A model generated the notes under the pieces. That model was given only the letters and a program-made list of their open reading frames with translations, searched no databases and had not been told where the DNA came from. 26,153 nucleotides of DNA from Nemertoderma westbladi (lineage: Eukaryota > Xenacoelomorpha > Nemertodermatida > Nemertodermatidae). Positions 9,137 to 19,700 of this stretch are shown here, one piece after another. The stretch spans positions 1-26,153 of the forward strand of contig JAUCBJ010003230.1 in NCBI GenBank assembly GCA_032718475.1, read 5' to 3'. The translations under genes were made by a program, and so were the position numbers. Numbering within the stretch: position 1 is the first letter of the stretch; each line of letters starts with the position of its first letter.

Positions 9137-9668
9137 CACCATGAACCGTAATATAGTGTCATTTTCTGATGACACGGACCCCCCCCCCCCCCCAGATTTT
9201 TCTACAAATCTTTATCATATTGCTTGAAATTTGAAACACAACTAGTTCCACTCACCGTCGTTGACCCCATGAAGCCGGAATTTTCGATTTTCCCTTTAAT
9301 TTTTTTTATAAGCGTTTTAAAAAAAGTGTCTTTTGCGAAATCGCACCCTCTGTATCATTGCCATTCTTCACTTTAGTCGTAATTTTTCACATCAATAGAA
9401 AGCTTGCGTTGCAAGGATTCCAAATATGTAACAATATCTGAATTTCGTTGAGAAGCAGCTGAGAAATCGGCGTTCAAAGATTGCAAGAATTATTGTTCAC
9501 TGCAGGCCATTTATTCTATTTAATAAATACACAATATTCTGGAACAATTTGTTTATGTATGATTAGCTACGCAATATAGATATCGTATAGGCATACCGCT
9601 GTTGCCAACCAACTCATAAAATAAATAACACGTTCTAGAATTTTGTGTATTTATTAAATAGAATAAAT
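9137..9668. mobile_element. Left part of a long foldback element (split by the retrotransposon)
   Basis: 9137-9546 is the inverted complement of 14504-14876 plus 9633-9668. Sampled segments match almost throughout: the end CACCATGAA, the C/G-run, ATGAAGCCGGAATTTTCGAT and GTTCACTGCA. The two innermost arms (9515-9546 and 9633-9668) enclose a loop of about 86 bp. Removing 9669-14503 gives one continuous palindromic element of roughly 0.9 kb with ~410-bp arms. A TA dinucleotide lies outside each end (9135-9136 and 14877-14878), as expected for TA-targeting elements, although TA itself is palindromic and weak evidence. No transposase seen. Confidence 0.85.
9651..9668. repeat. 18-bp target-site duplication, left copy
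   Basis: TTATTAAATAGAATAAAT occurs here and at 14486-14503. The bases left of this copy continue the foldback arm (GTGTAT), and the bases right of the other copy (GGCATGCAGTG) also continue it. This is the pattern expected for an insertion between the two copies. Confidence 0.88.
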
Positions 9669-9864
9669 AATAATAATTAAAGTATTAATATATCGGAATA
9701 ATTAAATAACCATGTGTTTACTGTATATGCTCGGGTGTAGAGTTTATAACTACTTTGTAAAAAATGTAAACATTAACTCAAAACAACATTAATAGTTTAA
9801 GGTGAAATAAAGTAAAGATAACAATGAATTAAGGTAACAGTGAATGTATAAATTAAAGGGGGAG

Positions 9865-12800
9865 TTAGGGTGAGGGGTACATCTCCCTGTCCAAATCCCT
9901 GACTCCCGCCCCATCCCCGAACCCCAGACCCCTCCAGGGCCTCCTTCCACCGCGGAGGCACAGAGAGTTTGCCCTTAATAAGGCGAACTGCAGTCGCCTT
10001 CTCACAGCCCCCAGGACTGCTCCCAACCCCCGCTGCCTCATCCCCACCCTCCTCACCACCAGTGCGTCCGCGAGGTGGCGGATGAATTTCTCGCCCTCGG
10101 CGCCCCAGACTCCGTCGGTGGAGCACACGAGGGGGGTGAAGTTCATCCGCCTCGACTCACAGGGCTCCTGGTAGTGAGCCTTCTTCTCGCGTTCTTTCTG
10201 TGAGAGAAGGGTCTCCACAGAGCGGTTTGAACGAACGTAGGAGGTGGCGTCGACATTAATTACAGCGATATCGAAAGACGCCACCACCTGATTCGTCCAA
10301 ACCCCCCTGGTGACCAGGTCAGCCCGAACCCCCCCAACCGTCGTCCCCTCCGAGTCCAGGTGCCCATTCCGCAGCACCACCTCCCGCTCTACGTTCGAGT
10401 TCCCGTACGCCTCTGCGAGGAGGTCCCCAAACACGTCACGGATCTCGTTGTGACGGCGGGTGATCAACCCTCCAACCTTGCAACTGAGGGCGTGTGACGT
10501 GTCGAATGGCGCGCCGCAGCCCTCGCAGGTCAGTGGAAGGTCAGGGGGGCTCAACCCATACCGTAGCGCGAGGTTGTCGCGAAAGGACTGGGGGTCGAGG
10601 TCCGTCTGGTCCAATGGGGAAGGCTGAGCTGACAGCCACCCACCGGTCTTGAACTGGGCGGCCCGGCTTATGGGGCGATGGCGTTCACGTGGGAGTCCCG
10701 CGATGGTCTCCTCGAACGTTTCTTTGAAGTTCTCGTTTGATTCGTTGCGGCTTTCCTTCAAAGCCTCAGCTAGGCAGGACGCGTGGTCGGCAACATGCAG
10801 TCGAACGCCAGTTTTGATTGCCTCAACGACTTTCGCGGTCCCGGCAGTAGAGGCGATGTGGGCGGGCCCAGTGCGCATGATGGGGTCTCGGATTCCTAAC
10901 CCACCATGTCGGACCGGGAGCAGCAGTATTGGATCGATGGTTGGTCCGGGGGTGGATCCAAACAAAGCCGGAATGTAGCGGTTGATCAGCGCGGAAAGGA
11001 TGGGTGCTAAGTCATTCTCGTCCGGGTTGCAGACTCGCATGACATAGTCCCACTCGGACTGGAGGCATCGGCTCATCGCGGCGTGAGCAGTTTGAGGGAA
11101 CTGTTCAGCTACTTCTGCCAACGCCTCGATGCTGCGTGTCCAGCCGGCGACCTTCTCGGCGATGAATTTTAGTCTTCCCACCTGGTCGCCAACGTATCCT
11201 CCCAGAAAGCGGTGTCCGGTGACCACCTTGACTCCCGACTCTCCAAATAGATGGCGGGCTTGTTCTTCATAGCCAGGTTTCACTACTAGTTGGCTCTTCC
11301 TTGGTTCCGGGAAGTATCCAATGGAAGGACCGACTCGTTGCAGCTCTTTCCACCACCGGTGAACTGCGTCCATCTTGCCAATAGCTGAGGCATCATCTGC
11401 ATACCAACATTGGCATCGATCTGGAGGAACCATGGGTTCGTTTGCCGCTTCTGGAGGAACCGTGGGTTCTGTCACCACATCCGGAGGAATCTTGGGTTCT
11501 GTCACCACGTCCGGGGGAACTGTGGGGACAAACTGCGGGACCTGTGAAACCGTGGGGTCAAATTCCACACCCGGGACAGACATGGGGACATCAGGCGAGA
11601 GCTCGAGAACCGTGGGGACATCAACCGCACCCGGGACAACCGTGGAAAGAACCTGCGGGATCGGGGGAACCGTGGAGACAACCTGCCGGACCGGAGGAAC
11701 CATGGGGACATCAACTGCACCCATTGCAACCGTGGGGACAAACTGCGGGACCGGAGGAACCGTGGGGACAACCTGCGGGACCTGTGAAACCTTGGGGTCA
11801 AAATCAGCACCCGGGACAACTGTGGGGACATTCGGCGGGACCTGAAGAACCGTGAGGACATCAACTGCACCCGGGCCAACCGTGGAGAGAACCTGCAGGA
11901 CCGGGGGAACTGTGGGGACAACCTGCCGGACCTGAGGAACCGTGGAGACATCAAATGCACCCATGACTACCGTGGGGACAACCTGCGGGACCGGAGGAAC
12001 CGTGGGGACAACTAGTGGGGCTTGAGGAACCGCAGAAACGTCGACTGCACCCGGGACAACCTTGTGGACAACCTGCGGGACCGGAGGAACACTGGGGACA
12101 GCTTGTGGGACATGAAGAACTGTGGGGGCGACAACTCTACCCGGGACAACCGTGGGTCAGCCTGCGGGACCGGAGGAGCCGTGGGGACATCCGGCAGGAC
12201 CTGAGGAGCCGTGGGTGCCTCTGGTGGGACCTGAAGAACCGTGTGGACATCAACTGCACCCATGAGGACCGTGGGGACAACCTGCGGGACTGGAGGAACC
12301 ATGGGGACAAATAGTGGGACCAGAGGAACCATGGGGACGTCAGCTGTACCCGGGACAACCGTGGGGACTTCGGGAACCATGGGGACATCAAATGCACCCG
12401 GGACAAAAGTGGGGGCAATGGGGACCGGAGATGCCAACTCTGGGTCACCAGGGACTACTCGCAGTCCTCGGATCATAGGTATCGTGGTACACCCATATCC
12501 AAAGGTCGCGGCGGGATCCCCTTGTGTGTAGCCTTCCTTGCTGTATAGGGGTGGGCCGCCTCCCGGGAGGTAAAGGGCCGCGTGTCCATTGTAAGAGTTA
12601 AAGAGGAAACGAGAGCTCCTATGCCAGTTGATCCGGCAGTACCAGAGGGAGGCAGATCGGCTTATGGAATTGAAAGCGTTCTGTGCGTCAACAAGAAGCA
12701 TACATTCAGTGTTAACGTCATCAAAGATGTCGGTCATGGCATGGACTGCTCCCTCGATGCCCGCTTTTACGCCGGCACACAATTGGTCTGCGGCACATAC

Positions 12801-14267
12801 CTGTGTTATGTCGGACTTAGTGACTGACAACATACAGTTCACAAGCAGTCTGTAGGGGACCTCCCCAACACCAATCGGCCGCACCCCAGGCTGCTTGTCC
12901 AGGGCCACCATACGACATGCGCGGAGACCACGGATCTCCCCCCAAGGAACAATCGAGTTGGCTAGTCGACGAGCGAGGGTGGCAAAAGCCTCACGTAGGC
13001 GCGCGCTGTGGTTGTCATAGCGGGTTAGCAGAGAGTACCAGAACTCGGCATCACCCCCCACTGGTCCGGCGCTACCCCGTAGATACTGCGCCATCTTCAA
13101 GACGACCTGGGCTGTTATGTCCAGGTCTTCGAATGGGGGAATGCCGTCGTCAGGGACATCGAACACTTCTCGGGGAGGGGTGATGGGATCGGGATGCTTC
13201 AGCTCCAGAACCTGGCGCACTGTAACACCGGCTGGTTGGCCTTCCGCCTGCGAGTTTGGATCGAGGACGCCACCCTGGCTCCGGTTGGTGACGCCGCGGA
13301 GCGCAGCACGATTCTGGCGGGCCAGAATCTTCCTGTTGAAGACTCGAGCCGCGTCGTCGGTAGATCGTTTGGCGCCGCCTCGCGTCCTTCTCGATGCTGA
13401 TACAAAGTTAGTATTGCATCTTTGGGCTTCCAGAATTAGCTGTTCGAACTCCATCCTTTCCCACATCCCCAGGCGACGCAACACCGTTCTCCGTATGTCG
13501 AACCCTTTAAAAACTTCAGGGTCCCGTTGAAAGATAACTGCGGTGTAACAAAGAAAACGTTCAGATGGGTGGATGCCACGGGTGAGGAAATCGACCTCGT
13601 CCGCGAGGATGCTGGCTGCCTTCCTCCCAACGTTACCACCAGGGACGGTGTAGCGTCTGGAAGGGAGAGCTGCGAGACGCTCGTAACGGTCCGCCCAAGT
13701 TGGATCCGTGGACTCGCCGTGACTGTTTAGCCATACTCCCCCATACGCTGTCTCTATGCGTTCGGTGGGTGAGAATGGGTCTGACCCATCGGCAGAGACA
13801 CTGAGAGGGGGGGAGATAAACTCAGAACTTCTAAGGAAATCTGTTGGCTCTACCAGTAGGGCGGTAGGAGGTTCAGAAGGAACGAGGGTATCATCCAGTT
13901 GGCTCGAGCCCGAGCTGGCTGTGTGGTCGAAGTCGAGTTCAGGGATAAGGGTTTCGTCTAGGCTGGAGGGATGGTCTCTGTCGTATGTCATCCTGGAGCT
14001 GGAAGGCAGTGAGACGTTGGCGGCTGCAACGGGGCTCCTGTTTCTGCTGGTAGGCCGTGTTGGTTGTGAGAAGGAGAGTCCTCGGGGTTGCGTTTTAGCA
14101 TGATTGCTGGAGTCTGGGCGACCGAACGGGTTGCCACAACGCCGGTCGCGACCGGGAACACACCCGGTACAGCCGGTCCTCGCCTTGGCACAGGAGCACC
14201 GCACACAGCGTTGTCCCGACTCGCCTCCAGCGCTACAATTGCAGCATGATCTAATCTTGGGAGGCAT
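9865..14267 (-). pseudogene. RLE-type retrotransposon polyprotein, one frameshift inside an in-frame decapeptide array
   Basis: Starts at ATG 14267. The N-terminus has a Cys cluster (CCNC, CVRCSC, GCTGC, RCGNP), presumably zinc/nucleic-acid binding. RT follows with VALDKQPGVRPIG, LLVDAQNAFNSI (motif A) and YTQGDPAATFGYG (motif B, QGDP codons 12513-12524). A ~1-kb array of 10-residue Pro/Val-rich repeats then separates motif B from motif C (WYADD, YADD codons 11392-11403). Downstream come a CEGCGAP..HALSC CCHC motif, RRHNEIRD, RADLV, SFDIAVINVDA and KKAHYQ, which fit an R2-type restriction-like endonuclease. The frame changes once, near 12155-12161, where one array unit is a base shorter than its neighbours; the two frames (12012-14267 and up to ~12160 down to 9865) are otherwise open. 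With both the array and the frameshift, this copy is probably inactive. The family would nick DNA and copy its RNA at the target. Confidence 0.86.
11420..12440. repeat. 30-bp minisatellite within the RT coding region, about 33 units
   Basis: Units such as CCGTGGGGACAACCTGCGGG plus GACCGGAGGAA recur every 30 bp and keep the same register from about 11450 to 12150. On the minus strand each unit encodes ten residues of the VPTVPPVPQV and VPGAVDVPTV types. Several variants are interleaved, so there is 60-bp or longer sub-structure. Antisense open frames of 100-150 codons here are by-products of the 3n unit. Confidence 0.92.
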
Positions 14268-14485
14268 TCAATTAATTAGTTTAATATTATTCCATTCCAT
14301 ATAATAAATATGATATTATATCAAGATTAGGGTGTTATATTTTTTTGTTTAATGTTCAATGAAGCTCTACGGTACAGGTATGGGCGAAAAAAAAATCACT
14401 CTGAAAGTCCACACTTACAAATTCATAGCTATTTATAAAATAAATAAAAAATCAAAATACGCGTATCAATTTAGTAATATAACCA

Positions 14486-14503
14486 TTATTAAATAGAATA
14501 AAT
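14486..14503. repeat. 18-bp target-site duplication, right copy
   Basis: TTATTAAATAGAATAAAT, identical to 9651-9668, directly 5' (with respect to the minus-strand element) of the RLE retrotransposon and continuous with the right foldback arm. Confidence 0.88.
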
Positions 14504-14876
14504 GGCATGCAGTGAACAATAATTCTTGCAATCTTTGAACGCCTATTTCTCAGCTGTTTCTCAACGAAATTCAGATATTGCTACATATTTGGAATCCTTG
14601 CAACGCAAGCTTTCTATTGATGTGAAAAAATTACGACTAAAGTGAAGAATGGCAATGATACAGAGGGTGCGATTTCGCAAAAGACACTTTTTTTAAAACG
14701 CTTATAAAAAAATTAAAGGGAAAATCGAAAATTCCGGCTTCATGGGGTCAACGACGGTGAGTGGAACTAGTTGTGTTTCAAGTTTTAAGCAATATGATAA
14801 AAATTTGTAGAAAAATCTGAGGGGGGGAGGGGGGTCCGTGTCATCAGAATATGACACTATATTACGATTCATGGTG
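14504..14876. mobile_element. Right arm of the split foldback element
   Basis: Inverted complement of about 9137-9509, with scattered substitutions and a different C/G-run length. Ends in TTCATGGTG, mirror of the left end CACCATGAA. No coding sequence. Confidence 0.85.
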
Positions 14877-16773
14877 TATATCTTATACCACGTATTAATT
14901 ATTTGTTAAAGTCTACGGCATTCCTGTCTTGCATGCTTGGATAATGAATAGCACCAATGTGTTGAGAATGTGTAACACACGTACAATACGTAGACCGTTC
15001 ATAGGGTGTTGTCTTGGTGTTTATAAAACACTTTAATCCATTTCATTAACTGTTATTAACTGTTATGATGTCTTTTTGTTTTGTAATTTTCACCCAGTTT
15101 TCTGCATAATATTTAGGCCTCAATTTGCCATTATATTGAAATTAATCTTCACGACAGCGAATAATCGAAGTCTATAATTTTCATTGTTATATAAGAATCC
15201 TAAATCCTCTGTCTACAATGTTTTACACTTAAATATAAATAATATCTGCCATTGTAGTAACTACGATTTCTTGTTTTTGTCATCTACGTTTGTTTTTAAT
15301 TGCGGCTAAATTTTATGATAAATTTTTAACGTAACGGTAACAGTTATTCAGGATACATTTTACCTTTACTTCGGAACAGTTAATATAATTTGATATTTTG
15401 TAACGTCTGTAGTCGCAATATTTGTTATTTATAATTTTATTATTGTTATTCATTGTTGAAATATTTGAAATAAGAAAGAATGTCCTTCAGTAGGTCAAGA
15501 TGAATGGTAAATATATATATTATCGATTAATGACGTCATAAAATATATTAATGATTAATATTAGTATATATTTACATATATATTATATTTTTCAATAAAT
15601 ATATAAACCACTCGGTCAATTTAAAAATTGTTACTATTTTATTTTCAAATTATAGGGTTTATCGTAACACTTACGTATTCATGCATTGTGTAAATTAATT
15701 GTAGTAAAATTGTTTTCTCTAATAATTTACTAATTTCTATTAATGATTAATGACGAATATTACCTCCTATTATTGTTCCAAATTCTGACCAGTTCATATA
15801 ATATTTCTACATCTTGTATTATTTAGATTGACTCAATGATTGATTAATTAATCACAGTTACAGTAATAATTCTGGTGGTATTTACACATTTTATATTTAC
15901 ACATTTTATATTTGTAATTGATTAGTTATTTTAATTATTTTATTTACCTTATCGAATGACCCCACCTATGTAGCTGAATCGTACATAATAATCAATGGAA
16001 TATTTCAATGACATCATCAAATTTAATATTTACCATAATTTATAACATTAGATAAAGTTAATGGCGCAAAATGACCGCAAACACAAACAATGTGTTTGGA
16101 GGGTTCAAATAATTAAGTTAATTTAATCTAAAACATTAAGGGAAAGGAACAGGTTACAGCGGCGGTGTTTTCTAAACTAAATAATAAAAAACTTTATTTC
16201 ACTTGCGGTAAATTTGCACCAACCACTATCTGATTAATTATTTGGTTTATTTTAAAATTAAGTTAAATTTTATTTACAGTTTTATTGCAGTTGCTTTCAT
16301 CTTGGGAAATTTTCTCAAAAAAATATTATGAAAATCTTTTGGAGAATATTATCGACTTATTATTGTTATAAAATTTACCGTGAGGAATATTTGTGGTTGA
16401 GTATCTGATGATGCCATTTTGTGCTCTACTAATAATTGTTATTAATATTAATTGTAATTACTGCATAATTAATATGCGATCATGATCTTTATCCATATCA
16501 ATAATTGTGCAATGCTTTAATGTTAAGTTAATAGTATAATAATGACTTACTTATTAATATATAGCAACAGAAGCACAGCATTGTGCTTCATAAAACAGCA
16601 CCACCTTGCGTCGTTTATCGGGTAGGAATGTCGGTTGCACAACCGCCCTGTATGCACCACATACCGTATAATATTTTATATAAATTGCGGGGGGTATTAC
16701 GGTGTTCACTGTATTAAAAAACTTTTATACTTTTCTATTAATAATGGTTAGATTAGATGTTGGTGTTAGACAA
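14877..16773. other. AT-rich non-coding DNA, nothing recognised
   Basis: About 1.9 kb with many stops in all frames, no tRNA-like or protein-coding pattern, and no long repeat that I can see. One small perfect hairpin, GAAGCACA-GCAT-TGTGCTTC, is at 16570-16589. Confidence 0.5.
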
Positions 16774-18709
16774 GTATCACCGATAACTGGAGAGTGAGAG
16801 CGACGTTGTATCACCAATAACTGGAGAGTGAGAGCGACGTTGTATCACCAATAACTGGAGAGTGAGAGCGACGTTGTATCACCGATAACTGGAGAGTGAG
16901 AGCGACGTTGTATCACCAATAACTGGAAGGTGATAGCGACGTTGTATCACCAATAACTGGAGAATGAGAGCGACGTTGTATCACCGATAACTGGAGAGTT
17001 AGAGCGACGTTGTATCACCAATAACTGGAGAGTTAGAGTGACGTTGTATTACCAATAACTGGAGAGTGAGAGCGACGTTGTATCACCAATAACTGGAAGG
17101 TGAGAGCGATGTTGTATCACCAATAACTGGAGAGTGAGAGCGACGTTGTATCACCAATAACTGGAAGGTGAGAGCGATGTTGTATCACCAATAACTGGAG
17201 AGTGAGAGCGACGTTGTATCACCAATAACTGGAGAGTGAGAGCGACGTTGTATCACCAATAACTGGAAGGTGAGAGCGATGTTGTATCACCAATAACTGG
17301 AGAGTGAGAGCGACGTTGTATCACCAATAACTGGAAGGTGAGAGCGATGTTGTATCACCAATAACTGGAGAGTGAGAGCGACGTTGTATCACCAATAACT
17401 GGAAGGTGAGAGCGATGTTGTATCACCAATAACTGGAGAGTGAGAGCGATGTTGTATCACCAATAACTGGAGAGTGAGAGCGACGTTGTATCACCAATAA
17501 CTGGAAGGTGAGAGCGATGTTGTATCACCAATAACTGGAGAGTGAGAGCGACGTTGTATCACCAATAACTGGAGAGTGAGAGTGACGTTGTATCACCGAT
17601 AACTGGAGAGTTAGAGCGACGTTGTATCACCAATAACTGGAGAGTTAGAGCGACGTTGTATTACCAATAACTGGAGAGTGAGAGCGACGTTGTATCACCA
17701 ATAACTGGAAGGTGAGAGCGATGTTGTATCACCAATAACTGGAGAGTGAGAGCGACGTTGTATCACCAATAACTGGAAGGTGAGAGCGATGTTGTATCAC
17801 CAATAACTGGAGAGTGAGAGCGACGTTGTATCACCAATAACTGGAGAGTGAGAGCGACGTTGTATCACCAATAACTGGAGAGTTAGAGCGACGTTGTATC
17901 ACCAATAACTGGAGAGTTAGAGCGACGTTGTATTACCAATAACTGGAGAGTGAGAGCGACGTTGTATCACCAATAACTGGAGAGTGAGAGCGACGTTGTA
18001 TCACCAATAACTGGAGAGTGAGAACGACGTTGTATCACCAATAACTGGAGAGTGAGAGCGACGTTTTATCACCAATAACTAGAGAGTGAGAGCGACGTTG
18101 TATCACCAATAACTGGAGAGTGAGAGCGACGTTGTATCACCAATAACTGGAGAGTGAGAGCGACGTTTTATCACCAATAACTAGAGAGTGAGAGCGACGT
18201 TGTATCACCAATAACTGGAGAGTGAGAGCGACGTTTTATCACCAATAACTGGAGAGTGAGAGCGACGTTGTATCACCAATAACTGGAGAGTGAGAACGAC
18301 GTTGTATCACCAATAACTGGAGAGTGAGAACGACGTTGTATCACCAATAACTGGAGAGTGAGAGCGACGTTTTATCACCAATAACTAGAGAGTGAGAGCG
18401 ACGTTGTATCACCAATAACTGGAGAGTGAGAGCGACGTTGTATCACCAATAACTGGAGAGTGAGAACGACGTTGTATCACCGATAACTGGAGAGTGAGAG
18501 CGACGTTGTATCACCAATAACTGGAGAGTGAGAGCGACGTTTTATCACCAATAACTGGAGAGTGAGAGCGACGTTGTATCACCAATAACTGGAGAGTGAG
18601 AACGACGTTGTATCACCAATAACTGGAGAGTGAGAGCGACGTTGTATCACCAATAACTGGAAGGTGATAGCGACGTTGTATCACCAATAACTAGAGAGTG
18701 AGAGCGACG
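16774..18709. repeat. 34-bp minisatellite, about 57 units
   Basis: Units containing GTATCACCAATAACTGG and AGAGTGAGAGCGACGTT recur every 34 bp. Variants (AAGGTGAGAGCGATG, GTTAGAGCGAC, TATTACC, CGATAACTGG) are ordered in higher-order blocks: the GTTGTATTACC variant occurs at 17043, 17655 and 17927, which are 18 and 8 units apart. The unit is not a multiple of three, so no frame stays open. The right end stops at GAGCGACG and is followed directly by LINE reverse-transcriptase sequence. Confidence 0.95.
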
Positions 18710-18710
18710 G

Positions 18711-19185
18711 ATATGGGTCTATAATTTTGGGGCAGGGTGGGGTCCTCAGATTTAAACACAGGGATAACTCTGGCTATTTTAAGTGCATCTGGTACAATAC
18801 CTGTAATTAAGTAGCAGTTAATCATGTGAGTCATAATTTGAACAATACTTGGCATAGTTTAAAGAGCTATTTGTGGTAGAATACCATCGTATCCACTGCT
18901 AGATTTGATGCTAAGCTCCTTCACAATTTCCAGAATTTCCCTTGGCATTATTTGTTTAAAATCAAACATTCTCTCATCACGGATTAGGGGAGTGAGGTAG
19001 TCCACAGGAGATCCATCTTTGTGAGATATAGCTGAATCGAGATTCGGACCTACATTGGTGTAGTGGACATTGAATGCGTTGGTAATGTCTTTTGGTTGTG
19101 TATAGGAACGAGAATTATGGCGAATTAGTGAGGGTGGAGATGATTTGCCGACGTTTTTATTTATTAGGATTTTAATTGACTTCCA
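18711..19185 (-). pseudogene. LINE reverse-transcriptase fragment (N-terminal RT region)
   Basis: Read on the minus strand from 19185, one frame gives about 157 codons starting WKSIKILINKN. They include SYTQPKDITNAFNVHY, the ELSIKSSSGYDGI stretch, IVPDALKIARVIPVFKS and NYRPI. The last two match the conserved 'I P.FK.G....NYRPIS' entry into the RT domain of jockey/CR1/RTE-type LINEs. There is one in-frame stop (18859-18861) and no frameshift. The sequence is cut exactly where the 34-bp minisatellite begins, so the catalytic motifs are absent. It is unrelated in frame and orientation to the LINE at 19380-26153. Confidence 0.85.
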
Positions 19186-19379
19186 TATTTACTTATCTTT
19201 TTTTTTTATTTACTTATCGAGTTATCGTGGAATATCTGTCTGACAATCCGTCAAAATGTAAGACAGACAACCGACCGACGGACAGACTAGATTCCACCAA
19301 ATATTAAAACTGATATCTGAAATTAATTCAACGACCCCGAAAACCCCCGTAAATATTATTTTAGCTCGGTGGTCGTGGT
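19186..19379. other. Short AT-rich spacer between the RT fragment and the 5'-truncated LINE
   Basis: No gene recognised. A stop (TAG 19362-19364) closes the ORF1 frame upstream, so the LINE ORF1 homology probably begins only around 19380. That is consistent with 5' truncation at insertion. Confidence 0.45.
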
Positions 19380-19622
19380 ATGCATATGATGCATCGTGCA
19401 TCAAAGGATCTGCGTGATTCATCGCGTTTTGGCTCAGTGTATATCAACCCAGACTACACTCCGGCCGAAGCGTCAGCTCAATATGAATTACGCGTTCAAC
19501 TAAGGAAAATGCGCTTAGAGCAGCCAAACAAACGTTGGGTAATCAGGCGCAACGGAGTGGTTGAGTTAAAAGGAAATACAGACGCGGCTGAGAACCATGA
19601 TGTTGTGGAACAAGTCGATTGA
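19380..19622 (+). pseudogene. LINE ORF1 protein, C-terminal fragment
   Basis: 80 codons. The core LRDSSRFGSVYINPDYTPAE plus a basic RKMRLEQPNKRWVIRRNG stretch resembles the end of ORF1 (RNA-binding/nucleocapsid-like) proteins of animal LINEs, in which a 'V.I.PD.TP.E' segment is followed by a basic helix and an 'IRNG' strand. The ATG at 19380 is unlikely to be the original start; the N-terminal domains are missing and a stop lies just upstream at 19362. It ends with TGA at 19620-19622 and is in the same frame as ORF2, with no further stop before the ORF2 ATG at 19701. The sequence after the stop begins CTA. Confidence 0.65.
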
Positions 19623-19625
19623 CTA
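19620..19625 (+). promoter_or_regulatory. UGA-CUA stop context between ORF1 and ORF2
   Basis: The ORF1 stop TGA is followed immediately by CTA. UGA CUA is an established context for inefficient termination in eukaryotes and some viruses. As ORF1 and ORF2 share this frame and 19623-19700 is open, a readthrough fusion is possible in principle. Readthrough itself is inferred. Confidence 0.4.
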
Positions 19626-19700
19626 CCATCTGCAGCAAACATCGATACAGTCATAAATGCAAGTAGTCCGCCAATAATAAGTAAACAAACTCACACCCCG

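Larger units (their letters stand above)
9669..14485 (-). mobile_element. R2-like (RLE-type) non-LTR retrotransposon, essentially full length
   Basis: This 4.8-kb element, flanked by an 18-bp target-site duplication, lies on the minus strand. Its 5' end is near 14485 with a ~220-bp leader, and its 3' end is at 9669 with a ~200-bp tail ending in ATT-like repeats. It carries a single long coding region (9865-14267) with an N-terminal cysteine cluster, reverse transcriptase, CCHC motif and C-terminal restriction-like endonuclease. The body is GC-rich compared with the AT-rich flanks. The exact clade (R2, R4, NeSL, CRE or relatives) cannot be settled by eye. Confidence 0.88.

Noticed and set aside
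11375-12531. Several plus-strand open frames of 96-156 codons
   Set aside because: Antisense shadows of the Val/Pro decapeptide array in the RLE retrotransposon coding strand.
9865-14267. Interpretation of the repeat array in the RT as an intein or intron
   Set aside because: No intein motifs and no splice-site pair bracketing the array; the 30-bp periodicity explains it as a tandem expansion.
16774-18709. Possible CRISPR-like array
   Set aside because: Units are head-to-tail with no unique spacers, in a genome with introns and LINEs; it is a minisatellite.
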